A stretch of 52,024 nucleotides of DNA. It comes from Candidatus Scalindua sp. GTDB taxonomy: Bacteria; Planctomycetota; Brocadiia; Brocadiales; Scalinduaceae. Where the stretch lies: assembly GCA_021776915.1 (NCBI GenBank), contig JAIQZU010000028.1:1-52024 (forward strand), written 5' to 3'. A program made the position numbers and the translations under genes. Positions 15,586-24,436 of the stretch are shown in pieces (position 1 is the first letter of the stretch; each line of letters begins with the position of its first letter). Under the pieces are notes generated by a model. That model worked only from the letters and a program-made list of their open reading frames with translations. It made no database searches and had not been told where the DNA came from.

Positions 15586-16785
15586 TTAAAACTTAACGCC
15601 TATACCAATCGAAGCCTTGTTTATGCGGTCACTCTGAGTCTCTATATTAGAATGCCTGTCCCAGTAAGAATATCTTAAATCAATAAATGACCATTCCTTA
15701 ATGTTGTAAGCTACATCAGCGCCAAGCTCATAGACGTCATCCTTTCTAGATGAATCACGGAACACAGATTTTGAATAGTTGCCATAAAAACCAGCGGTTA
15801 CCTTCCTTATGGTGTGAGATATACGTGCATTTGTACCAGTTCTCACAAACGCATTACTTCCAGATGTAAATTCAGATACCTGTGTTGACCTGTCAGCATT
15901 TATTGACAATTTCGTTCGGCTTGAGAGGTCAGCATCAATTCCAATCTTCATGGAAAAGGTTGAAATATCCGAGACAGTAGCTTTTTCAAAGTCTCTATTA
16001 GTATAACCAAACTTCATAAAACCCGTTGTCTTAGCAGTGGCCTCCCACTCAACACCTCCAAATATATCATGCCAATGTGAATCGCTAAGCCCATCATCCA
16101 GCCTTTCAAAGTCGATATGGGCACGACCATATGTATATTCAGGAAATAAGTTAATCTTCGGTGTAAGCTTGAAAGGCACCTTAACGGTAAAGCTATTCTC
16201 ATTTCTGTTAGCACGTCTCAGAGCAAATTCGTCGTACTCCTGATCGAAATTCTGGTATGTAAAATCCACACCAAACCGCCTGAAATAGTCAGGAAGACTG
16301 ACTTTAATAGCTCCGGTATTGGTCTTGCGCGAATGCAGCGTATCTGTATCAGAACCTGCACTACTCACGGTGTCCACATATTTGTCAAATAATTCCACAT
16401 CGAATCCTTTCGGCATGCTGAATTTGCCCACAGCAGTAAAGTAGTGATTTTGCTGATTCTGGTCCGGGTTATCCCTGTAGTTCCTAAAGTCTGAATGCCA
16501 GTCAACACCGATATTATGCTGCTCTCCTCCAAACGGCAGCATAAGCCCAAGGCCGGGCGTATATGTATTAATTATATCAGAGTTTTTGTGGCCACTTGTC
16601 CCCTTGCCTGAGACCTGGTATATGTTGTCATCCGATTCGATTCTTTCATTAAATTTTGGAAGCAAATGAAGAGGCCCCAACTTTATATTCCCCTGTGAAA
16701 ATGCACACACATTGAATGCAGCAATACATACAATCACTGTAAGGGATACTGATACGAACCTCAAGGTTTTTTTAACTATTTTCAT
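15586..16785 (-). CDS. Outer-membrane beta-barrel porin-like protein of the EPS locus
   Basis: After a signal peptide (ATG at 16785; a further ATG at 16800 is also possible) the roughly 400-residue protein is made of alternating beta strands ending in aromatic residues and closes with a C-terminal strand ending GIGVKF. The N-terminal ESDDNIYQVSGK and NTYTPGLGLMLPFG pattern matches the PF10082-type putative beta-barrel porin 2 family, often encoded in EPS clusters. It probably forms an outer-membrane pore, or an assembly partner, for polymer secretion. It lies 28 bases after the FecR gene and is likely co-transcribed. Confidence 0.78.
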   Translation of the reverse strand: MKIVKKTLRFVSVSLTVIVCIAAFNVCAFSQGNIKLGPLHLLPKFNERIESDDNIYQVSGKGTSGHKNSDIINTYTPGLGLMLPFGGEQHNIGVDWHSDFRNYRDNPDQNQQNHYFTAVGKFSMPKGFDVELFDKYVDTVSSAGSDTDTLHSRKTNTGAIKVSLPDYFRRFGVDFTYQNFDQEYDEFALRRANRNENSFTVKVPFKLTPKINLFPEYTYGRAHIDFERLDDGLSDSHWHDIFGGVEWEATAKTTGFMKFGYTNRDFEKATVSDISTFSMKIGIDADLSSRTKLSINADRSTQVSEFTSGSNAFVRTGTNARISHTIRKVTAGFYGNYSKSVFRDSSRKDDVYELGADVAYNIKEWSFIDLRYSYWDRHSNIETQSDRINKASIGIGVKF

Positions 16786-16813
16786 AACTCGTGATCTCAT
16801 CTCACTAAATTAA

Positions 16814-17683
<870 letters not shown>

Positions 17684-18119
17684 AATTTATATTAAAAATA
17701 GAACCAAGTACTTAAGTATAAAAAGAGGGATGCTTTAGCTTTTTTCGACCACACAAGGCATCGAACAGGAAATACTATATAAAGAAACAATGAAAAGTCA
17801 AGTAAAATGTAGGTATCAATAATTCGCAAATGCAATGCCTTAATATGCTTTTCTACTTAATTGCCTTTGGAATCCTTTTACACAAAAGCACCCTGTGACT
17901 ACCTAACCACCTAAACTATAAGTAGATAGCGATATTGTTTACCTTCAAGCGGCATTCAATGATTCATGTTTTTTATGTTTAACAACCTTACTATACCATT
18001 TACTATATGGTAAACTTTGTACATTTTTACAGGCACTTATATACAAAAATTACACACTTGGATTCCCGCTCAACATACTGCGGAAATGACAGGTCTTTTC
18101 GCTTAAGGTTTTATAGCGA
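17684..18119. other. Long leader region between nusG-like and fecR genes
   Basis: No gene is visible in 436 bases. The part next to fecR contains a good promoter for that gene (17774-17801). Around 17993-18012 a short inverted repeat (TACCAT-7-ATGGTA) could be an operator. Because the upstream gene is a UpxY/RfaH-like antiterminator, the leader may carry its recruitment signal, but I do not recognise a known ops or JUMPstart sequence. Confidence 0.4.
17774..17801 (-). promoter_or_regulatory. Predicted sigma-70-type promoter for the fecR-porin genes
   Basis: Read on the minus strand: TTGACT, a 16-base spacer, then TATAGT. Each hexamer matches the consensus at 5 of 6 positions. It lies about 90 bases before the fecR start. 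Confidence 0.5.
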
Positions 18120-18608
18120 TTACATTGGATCTATATCAGAAATGTACACTTCGGCAGCGGCTCCTTTTTGAAGAAGATCAATACGTATCACAAGCTTATA
18201 ATGCCCCTTCCTTTCAACAAGGATCCCTTCCAGCCCTTTGAGCGGCCCTGACTTTACCCTCACCATTCTACCTTTTTTAAGGTATGGAAATGGATCCAGC
18301 TTTACGTCGCTTTCCATAATAGACTTTATATCCAGAATCTGCTTATCCGGTATTGGTGTAGGCGCATCCAAATCAGTGCCTATTATCCTTGTCACCCCCC
18401 TCGTATATTTAACATCAAACAGGCGCTCTTTCTCTGCACAAACAAACAGATACCCGGGAAAGAGGGGTATATCAACATACTTCTTCCTGTCCCTCCTTCG
18501 GCTAAGGGTGTGGACAAGGGGAAGAAATGTCTCTATCCCTCTTTCGCTTAAAAACAAGTCTACCTGTTTTTCATGCCTTGAACGTGTATGTATTGCATAC
18601 CACTTCAT
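18120..18608 (-). CDS. NusG-paralogue transcription antiterminator (UpxY/RfaH type)
   Basis: This 162-residue protein has a NusG N-terminal domain (MKWYAIHTRSRHEKQVDLFLSERG with the typical WY-x-I/V-x-T-x5-E layout, then LFPGYLFV) and a C-terminal KOW domain (KKGRMVRVKSGPLKGLEGILV). Specialised NusG paralogues of this size head polysaccharide operons and help RNA polymerase read through long clusters. It is the first minus-strand gene of the EPS locus, fitting that role; housekeeping nusG is normally beside rplK and secE, absent here. The ATG at 18608 is the natural start. Confidence 0.88.
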   Translation of the reverse strand: MKWYAIHTRSRHEKQVDLFLSERGIETFLPLVHTLSRRRDRKKYVDIPLFPGYLFVCAEKERLFDVKYTRGVTRIIGTDLDAPTPIPDKQILDIKSIMESDVKLDPFPYLKKGRMVRVKSGPLKGLEGILVERKGHYKLVIRIDLLQKGAAAEVYISDIDPM

Positions 18609-18915
18609 ATATTTTCATATAGTAATTGTTGAAGCTAAATTGTTCAAGTTATAAATCAGCTCACTATCTCTACAAAAACTATCCTTCGACTCCGCTCAGG
18701 ATGACGTCACACTGAGCGAAGTCGAAGTGTCACCAACATTGAAATTCCTATGCATTAAATTATTTCACTTCCCACCAAAAAAACATGTCGCCCGCCCGTT
18801 CCGGTACCCGCCCGAATGACATCACTCAGGCGGGCGGACGGGGACAGGCGTCTCGCTGATTTATTATTAAAAGTTGACAATAATTGCTTCAGCAAGTATA
18901 TTCAGAAACTGATGA
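18609..18915. repeat. Repeat-bearing gap before tRNA-Arg
   Basis: This 307-base gap contains palindromic element copy B (18684-18727) and a G+C-rich block at about 18789-18845 built from CCCGCCCG and CGGGCGG units that can pair with each other. Neither belongs to a gene. The G+C-rich block stands out sharply from the AT-rich surroundings and resembles the CCTGCC/GGCAGG palindromes elsewhere. Confidence 0.6.
18684..18727 (+). repeat. Palindromic element, copy B (intergenic)
   Basis: Left arm CTTCGACTCCGCTCAG, loop GATGACGTCACA, right arm CTGAGCGAAGTCGAAG (one mismatch). The flanks (AACTATC before; CAACATTGAAATTCCTATGC and ATTAAATT after) match the copy inside the mnmE paralogue closely. Confidence 0.88.
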
Positions 18916-18992
18916 GCGCCCGTAGCTCAATTGGATAGAGTAGTGGACTTCGAATCCAATGGTTGCAGGTTCGAGTCCTGCCGGGCGTACCA
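18916..18992 (+). tRNA. tRNA-Arg (anticodon TCG)
   Basis: Acceptor arms GCGCCCG and CGGGCGT pair, the D arm is GCTC/GAGT, the anticodon loop is CTTCGAA (anticodon TCG, reading CGA), and the T arm is GCAGG-TTCGAGT-CCTGC. The 3' CCA is encoded. The first anticodon-stem pair is a G/A mismatch. Confidence 0.93.
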
Positions 18993-19081
18993 TATACTAT
19001 TACTCTGTAAAAACTTCTTTTCCCCGTCCCCATTTACATGAGGACAAGCTTTAGAAAGTTTTTTTCGTATCATAAAAAGTT

Positions 19082-19115
19082 AAAAGTGCCTAAAGTTTAA
19101 AGTGAGCTAAAGTTA
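19082..19115 (+). repeat. 34-base direct repeat, first copy
   Basis: AAAAGTGCCTAAAGTTTAAA and the following bases recur almost unchanged at 19580-19613. A partial inverted copy (TTTAGGCACTTTAGTCACTT) lies near 19246-19267. The repeat ends exactly at the start of the four-helix-bundle remnant. Confidence 0.6.
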
Positions 19116-19240
19116 TGGATAACAAAGAATTTTCTAAAGAGCTTGAAAAATGCACGCGAAAATTTGCGGTGAGGGCTATACGTTTATCAACAGCTTTGCT
19201 CAATACACCTGAGAGCAAGGTTATAAGAAATCATATTACA
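19115..19240 (+). pseudogene. Truncated four-helix-bundle (S23-type) protein gene
   Basis: About 42 codons from the ATG at 19115 (EFSKELEKCTRKFAVRAIRL then STALLNTPESKVIRNHIT) match the N-terminus of the four-helix-bundle protein family related to 23S rRNA intervening-sequence proteins. The match then breaks into repeat DNA, and the frame closes at 19300. The remaining about 75 residues of the family are absent. It lies between two tRNA genes and within repeats, so it is most likely a decayed copy of a multicopy gene. Confidence 0.65.
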
Positions 19241-19336
19241 TTAATTTTAGGCACTTTAGTCACTTCAAACTTGGCTGCGGCTATGCCGCGCTATGTTTAG
19301 TCATTGGTCATCTACAATCTATAAAAAATTACAATT

Positions 19337-19409
19337 GCGCCCTTAGCTCAGCTGGCAGAGCAACTGACTCTTAATCAGTGGGTCGAAGGTTCGATTCCTT
19401 CAGGGCGCA
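19337..19409 (+). tRNA. tRNA-Lys (anticodon CTT)
   Basis: Acceptor arms GCGCCCT and AGGGCGC pair fully. The anticodon stem CTGA-CTCTTAA-TCAG gives anticodon CTT, and the T arm is GAAGG-TTCGATT-CCTTC. The CCA end is not encoded (ACAT follows). Confidence 0.95.
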
Positions 19410-19490
19410 CATTCTTTCTCTCCAAGAGATTACATTAAACACCCTCTACGAACGGGCTACGATTGTTGGCAGTTTATACGTGGATTCACT

Positions 19491-19518
19491 TCCCCGGACA
19501 AAAAACGCCGAGGACTTT
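19491..19518 (+). repeat. CCCCGG-ACAAA-CCGAGG element, copy 1
   Basis: TCCCCGGACAAAAAACGCCG followed by AGGACTTT. Further copies lie at 38258-38285, 43566-43593 and, in frame inside a gene, at 47883-47910. The core is a TCCTCGG-N10-CCGAGGA hairpin. Confidence 0.75.
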
Positions 19519-19657
19519 AATCCACCCTACATATAACTTTTCCATTTGCGATTGAAATCAGGCATTCGGCAACTTTGTAAAAAGTGCCTAAAGTATAAAG
19601 TGAACTAAAGTTAATGTTTGTGCCTTTGGGATGGGGATATATTTTAAATGGTGTTGC

Positions 19658-22600
19658 CTATGCAACCTGCCGATGTGCTTCTTCAAATTTGACAGAAATC
19701 TTCTTTGATACTCCCGCCTCTTCCATCGTAACTCCGTAGAGAACATCAGCTATGCTCATGGTTTGCTTACTGTGTGTTATAATAACAAACTGAGACACCT
19801 TTGCAAATTCCTTGAGTATTTGAGTAAAGCGTTTAATATTGTTTTCATCCAAAGCCGCATCAACCTCATCAAGGATACAGAATGGACTCGGCTTGGATTG
19901 AAAAATGGCAAACAGCAGTGCAATAGTAGTCATAACCTTTTCACCACCTGAGAAAAGCATAATTGATTTGAGTTCTTTCCCGGGAGGCTGGGCAACTATG
20001 TCTATACCGGCATCTAAAATATCAACACCCTCTTCCAGGATAATATCCGCCCTGCCGCCACCAAACATCTTACGAAACAGGTCATGGAAATGGATCCTTA
20101 CTTCGTTAAATGTCTTTTCAAATAATTCCCGACTCGTAATGTTTATCTTACTTATGATATCCTTTAAGGTCCTTTCAGCCTTTTGCAGATCTTCCATCTG
20201 CGCCATAAGATGCACCTCTCTTGCTTCGAGCTCTGCCTGCTCATGAATGGCTTCAAGATTAACGTTGCCCATTTTATCTATCTTCCCCTTTAACCCATCA
20301 ATTTCATGAGGAACACTTTCCCAGTCAATAGATTCAACATCTTCTTCTCCATGCTCTAAAGCGAATTCAGATAGTTCTACCTGATAATCGTCACGAATTC
20401 TCTCTTCCAAATCTACAATCTTTACCTTAAATTCACTCTCCTTCAACTTCAGGCTATTTACTACCTGCTCATGGCTTCTATATTCTTCACTATGCTCATC
20501 TATTTGCCTGTTAGTTTCAGCCAGCTGCCCGTTACAAACACTTTGTTTTTCTTTCAAACCCATAACGTCTTTATCCAGTGTAATTTTTTCAGCCTGGAGA
20601 TCTTCAAGTAACTTATTCATATCCGTAATTCCATTCTCACATTCAGCAATCTTTTCCCGGCAATTTCCGATTTCACTATAAGTTGATTGAAGGTCTTTGC
20701 TGTTATCCTGAAGTTCCTTCTTTAATTTCTCAATAGAAGCGCTAATATTGTCTTTTCTTTCTTCCTTTTGTGCTATAACAACCATAAGTTCAGTAATCTT
20801 GTTCTGTATTTTTACTTTACTGGATTCCTTTTGCATTTTTTCATTGTCTGAAACTACAACCTGTTCTTCCAGGACCTTGCGTTGATCATTTAATTCCGCT
20901 ATCTCATCATTGAGCTTTACTTCTCTCTTATTAATATTTTCAATATGTTCATTTATTTCATTTATTTCACTTTCGTTAACGGCAATTTCATCGTTAAGCT
21001 CAAAAACTTTAAACTCTTCCTTTTGAAGGTTGTTTTCCTTTGAAACCCTGACAACATTCTCTGCATCTATTCCTATTCTAAACTCATCGGTTTTACTAAT
21101 AAGAGCATTAACTTCGCTCTCCTTAATCCTCCTTTCTTCTACACATGACTCAATCTTTTCTACAATTTCTGTAAGCTCAGATTTAATGTTTTCCAGCTCT
21201 GTCTTCCTGGAAATGAGGCCGATCTGCATGCTACCCTTACCAACAAGAATTGTTCCGCCAGGTTCAACAACTTCTCCATCCAGAGTTACAAAACATTTCA
21301 CACCATTTCCATTACCGGATAGCCTCAGCGCAGTATCAAAATCCTCAACGACAATCGTACCATTAAAGATATACTCTGCCAATGTGCTGAAACTATCTTT
21401 GCTCTTTATCAAGTCAACCGCCCTTCCCACGACTCCAGGAGTATTTAAATCAACAGAGGTTTCAGAAGCTTCTACCCTTACATCTGCAAGTGGAAGAAAT
21501 CTTACATGCCCCTTATCATACTCTTTTAAAAAGTCAAATGCGCAAATTATTTCTTTTATAGAATCAGCAACGATTATCTGTGCCCTATCTCCCAAAACAG
21601 CTTCAATGGCCGACACATATACATTATCCACCTTTATTAAATCAGCAACCATCCCATGAATACCGCTTATTAATCCATTATCCTTTCTGGATTCCTCCAA
21701 GACCACCTGCACACCGGAACTCACACCTTCGAAACGCTTCTCCAGGTCTTCAAGTGTTTCCAGACGAGATTCTTTACGGCTCCGCAATTGCTGCTGATTG
21801 TTTATATTAATATCAACAGATTGAATCTCTGCATTTAAAACTTTTATCTGTTCGTTGGTTCCGGACAAGGAGACCTCAAGGTCTTCAATCTTGTTTAACA
21901 CCCTGTCTCTCTGCTCTGCAAGGCTCTGCCTTTCATATTCTATCCGTTCCTGTTCCGATGATATCTCCTCCTGGCGTCTTAGCAATTTAGTCTTCCTGTT
22001 GCCAATTGTGTCCCTTTCCGCACTTAAACTGCCTATTTCGTTTTGAAGACTGGACCCTCTATGCAGCATGTCTATCACCTGCTTTTTATTCTCTTCAATC
22101 TGCTGCTGGAGGACGTCACACTCGTACAGATACTGTTTTAACTCAGTTTCCCTGGTTGATAAATTATTATTTCCCTCTAACAAATCCTGCTGTATTCTTT
22201 CTAAATCCTGTCTCAAATTACAAATACCACTTTCTGCCTCTTCAGTTCTGGTTTTAAGCACATCAATATGTTTCTCGTATTTGTCTCTCTGGATATTCAG
22301 GTCCTCTATGGTCTTATGGTTAAATCCTATCCTTTCGTGTGCACTCGCAATTTTTGCATCCAGATTAGCCATATTAATCTGAGCACGTTCTAGTCCTGAT
22401 GCAAGGTCGTTTATATTGCCTTGCAGGCCGCCTCTTTCAGCCTCCATTTCTTTAATGCTGGAAAGTGTTTCCTGGCACTGATTCTCCACCTGCTGTATCT
22501 GTTCCTGAGCAATTGATCTTTCATCCTTAAACATTTTATATTTCTTCAAAGAGAGCTTTATCCTTAACTCTTTTAATCTTGCGACACGCTCATTATATTT

Positions 22601-23239
22601 GACGGCCTTTGCCGCCTGGAGTTTTATGGAACGAAGTTGCTTCTGTACCTCCTCTATTATATCGTTTAAGCGGAGCAGGTTTTGTTCAACCTTTTCCAGC
22701 TTTAACATTGTTTCTCTTTTTTTAGTTTTATATTTGCTGATACCTGCTGCCTCTTCAAAAACAAAGCGTCTTTCCTGTGTATTTGCCTGCAACAGCGTAT
22801 CTACTTTCCCCTGTTCAATAAGTGAGTAACAACTACCCCCTACTCCGGTACCTAAAAACAGTTCCTTGATATCCTTTAAGCGGCAGAGCTGCTTGTTTAT
22901 TAAATACTCAGATTCTCCTGATTTATAAAGACGTCTCGCAATGCACACCTCATCATACTCTACCGGCAACAAATCTTTGTCATTCAGAAAGGTCAGCGAG
23001 GCTTCTGCATACCCCATAGAGGGCCGTGTATTAGTGCCGTTAAAGACAACATCTACCATTTCGTTGCCCCTTAACGATTTCGCACTCTGCTCCCCCAGTA
23101 TCCACTTAAAAGCATCAACAACATTGCTCTTCCCACATCCATTAGGGCCGACAATACCGTTAATACCTCTTTCAAACTCAAAAGATGTCTTATCGGAGAA
23201 TGACTTAAAGCCAAATAATTCCAGTTTTTTCAACAGCAT
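19658..23239 (-). CDS. smc: SMC chromosome segregation ATPase
   Basis: This 1193-residue protein has the full SMC layout: N-terminal Walker A (GPNGCGKSN, residues 31-39), long coiled coil, hinge near residues 525-635 ([16 protein letters not shown], then [12 protein letters not shown]), returning coiled coil, then the ABC signature ([11 protein letters not shown]) and Walker B ([13 protein letters not shown]). SMC dimers with ScpA and ScpB condense and separate chromosomes; ScpA is encoded at 31201 in this window. Length is standard. A terminator sits just upstream, so smc probably has its own promoter. The start at 23239 ([14 protein letters not shown]) is the conserved SMC N-terminus. Confidence 0.98.
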   Translation of the reverse strand: MLLKKLELFGFKSFSDKTSFEFERGINGIVGPNGCGKSNVVDAFKWILGEQSAKSLRGNEMVDVVFNGTNTRPSMGYAEASLTFLNDKDLLPVEYDEVCIARRLYKSGESEYLINKQLCRLKDIKELFLGTGVGGSCYSLIEQGKVDTLLQANTQERRFVFEEAAGISKYKTKKRETMLKLEKVEQNLLRLNDIIEEVQKQLRSIKLQAAKAVKYNERVARLKELRIKLSLKKYKMFKDERSIAQEQIQQVENQCQETLSSIKEMEAERGGLQGNINDLASGLERAQINMANLDAKIASAHERIGFNHKTIEDLNIQRDKYEKHIDVLKTRTEEAESGICNLRQDLERIQQDLLEGNNNLSTRETELKQYLYECDVLQQQIEENKKQVIDMLHRGSSLQNEIGSLSAERDTIGNRKTKLLRRQEEISSEQERIEYERQSLAEQRDRVLNKIEDLEVSLSGTNEQIKVLNAEIQSVDININNQQQLRSRKESRLETLEDLEKRFEGVSSGVQVVLEESRKDNGLISGIHGMVADLIKVDNVYVSAIEAVLGDRAQIIVADSIKEIICAFDFLKEYDKGHVRFLPLADVRVEASETSVDLNTPGVVGRAVDLIKSKDSFSTLAEYIFNGTIVVEDFDTALRLSGNGNGVKCFVTLDGEVVEPGGTILVGKGSMQIGLISRKTELENIKSELTEIVEKIESCVEERRIKESEVNALISKTDEFRIGIDAENVVRVSKENNLQKEEFKVFELNDEIAVNESEINEINEHIENINKREVKLNDEIAELNDQRKVLEEQVVVSDNEKMQKESSKVKIQNKITELMVVIAQKEERKDNISASIEKLKKELQDNSKDLQSTYSEIGNCREKIAECENGITDMNKLLEDLQAEKITLDKDVMGLKEKQSVCNGQLAETNRQIDEHSEEYRSHEQVVNSLKLKESEFKVKIVDLEERIRDDYQVELSEFALEHGEEDVESIDWESVPHEIDGLKGKIDKMGNVNLEAIHEQAELEAREVHLMAQMEDLQKAERTLKDIISKINITSRELFEKTFNEVRIHFHDLFRKMFGGGRADIILEEGVDILDAGIDIVAQPPGKELKSIMLFSGGEKVMTTIALLFAIFQSKPSPFCILDEVDAALDENNIKRFTQILKEFAKVSQFVIITHSKQTMSIADVLYGVTMEEAGVSKKISVKFEEAHRQVA

Positions 23240-23251
23240 AATTACACCTAT

Positions 23252-23284
23252 AAAAAAAGAGCGCCCCCATTACGGAGGCGCCCC
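23252..23284 (-). terminator. Rho-independent terminator after the nrd/H1-like operon
   Basis: On the minus strand GCGCCTCC-GTAAT-GGGGGCGC forms an 8-bp G+C-rich stem followed by CTCTTTTTTT. It lies downstream of the Lys-rich gene and upstream of smc. Confidence 0.85.
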
Positions 23285-23423
23285 ATTTAAACTCCCTCAA
23301 AATATTCGGTCCCGTAAAATATAGTTCAAAATACTATACATTTACATACTCTTAAAGCCTTTAGCTGATAACATTAACAAAAACTACTACATTCAGGCTG
23401 CAATCAACAGACCTGAACAAACC

Positions 23424-23615
23424 TTATCTCTTTGCCGCAACTTTCTTTTTAGCCGCAGGTTTCTTTTTAGCTGCAGGTTTTTTCTTTGCCACGGCCTTCT
23501 TCTTTACCACGGCTTTTTTCTTAACCGCAGCTTTCTTCTTTGTACCACACGCTTTTTTCTTTGCTGCTGGTTTTTTAGCTGTGCTCTTCTTCTTTGTAGC
23601 TTTTTTTACTACCAT
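23424..23615 (-). CDS. Lysine/alanine-rich histone H1-like protein
   Basis: This 63-residue protein is almost entirely Lys, Ala, Pro and Val in KKKxAxKK repeats and strongly basic. A good Shine-Dalgarno (GGGGGTGAT, 7 bases before ATG) supports expression. Such tails resemble eukaryotic H1 C-termini and bacterial AlgP/HctB-like proteins, which bind nucleic acid; here the tail stands alone. It is the last gene of the nrdR-nrdD-nrdG run, 48 bases after nrdG and before a terminator. A DNA- or RNA-compacting role is inference. The single Cys near residue 23 is unusual for this class. Confidence 0.75.
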   Translation of the reverse strand: MVVKKATKKKSTAKKPAAKKKACGTKKKAAVKKKAVVKKKAVAKKKPAAKKKPAAKKKVAAKR

Positions 23616-23663
23616 ATTATATCACCCCCTTAGGACACAAATGGGACCAAAATATTCGAAGAG

Positions 23664-24398
23664 TTACCAATTACAGCTCAAGGCCTTCATTTCCTCACCT
23701 CTAACATAACAGTTTTTGACAAATCGACGAGCATCCCCGGCAATATCTTTCATTTCATCTTCTGTGTACGGCACAACATCGAACATCTTGCTGTCCAGAC
23801 AATTAGTCGGCCTGAATGTCTGTAGAGTATATCTCATCGCTCCGGCTATACTCTGCGCGATTTCGACAATGTCCGACTTATCTAAAAAAGCGGGGCAGAC
23901 AGTGGTGCGAAATTCGTATTCCAGTCCACTATCCATTATTAATTCTATGCTTCTTTCAATATTTGATAAATTACACAATGCCCCACTTGCCGCATTGTAC
24001 TTCCCTTCTCTTAAAGGCGCCTTTATATCCATAGCCACGCAGTCAACCAACTCTCTTTGTATCAAATCCTCTAATTTATCCGGGTTCGTACCATTTGAAT
24101 CTATTCTGACCTTTAAACCCATATCTTTAAAGATTTTTGTCAACAAATCCACTTCATCATGGGACGTCGGCTCCCCGCCAGTAATAACAACACCATCCAA
24201 CCAACTCTTATTTTTTTCAATCCTTCTCTCTACAACCTCCAACGGAATACTCTCAAGCTCGTTAGGTTTCTTGACCAAATGGGTTGCATGACAATATGGA
24301 CACCTCATATTACAATGAGGAAGAAAGAGAATAGCAACAACATTCCCTTCCCACTCTATTAAACTACTCTCTATAAAACCCTTTATCGTTATCGACAT
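23664..24398 (-). CDS. nrdG: Anaerobic RNR-activating radical SAM protein
   Basis: This 244-residue radical SAM protein has the cluster motif CNMRCPYC (C-x3-C-x2-C) near residue 29 and the GGEPT motif that binds S-adenosylmethionine. The sequence (FIESSLIEWEGNVVAILFL at the start, YTLQTFRPTNCLD later) is of the NrdG2 type (TIGR02495). It would generate the glycyl radical on NrdD. It follows nrdD by 38 bases, probably co-transcribed. Whether NrdD still has the target glycine is questioned below. Confidence 0.93.
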   Translation of the reverse strand: MSITIKGFIESSLIEWEGNVVAILFLPHCNMRCPYCHATHLVKKPNELESIPLEVVERRIEKNKSWLDGVVITGGEPTSHDEVDLLTKIFKDMGLKVRIDSNGTNPDKLEDLIQRELVDCVAMDIKAPLREGKYNAASGALCNLSNIERSIELIMDSGLEYEFRTTVCPAFLDKSDIVEIAQSIAGAMRYTLQTFRPTNCLDSKMFDVVPYTEDEMKDIAGDARRFVKNCYVRGEEMKALSCNW

Positions 24399-24436
24399 CC
24401 TGTTATCCCGGAAACGAAATCTAAATATCCAATTTA

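Noticed and set aside
17993-18012. TACCAT-7-ATGGTA inverted repeat as a defined operator
   Set aside because: Too short and AT-rich to distinguish from chance; mentioned only within the leader entry.
21030-21659. 209-codon plus-strand frame opposite smc
   Set aside because: Antisense shadow of the SMC coding region.
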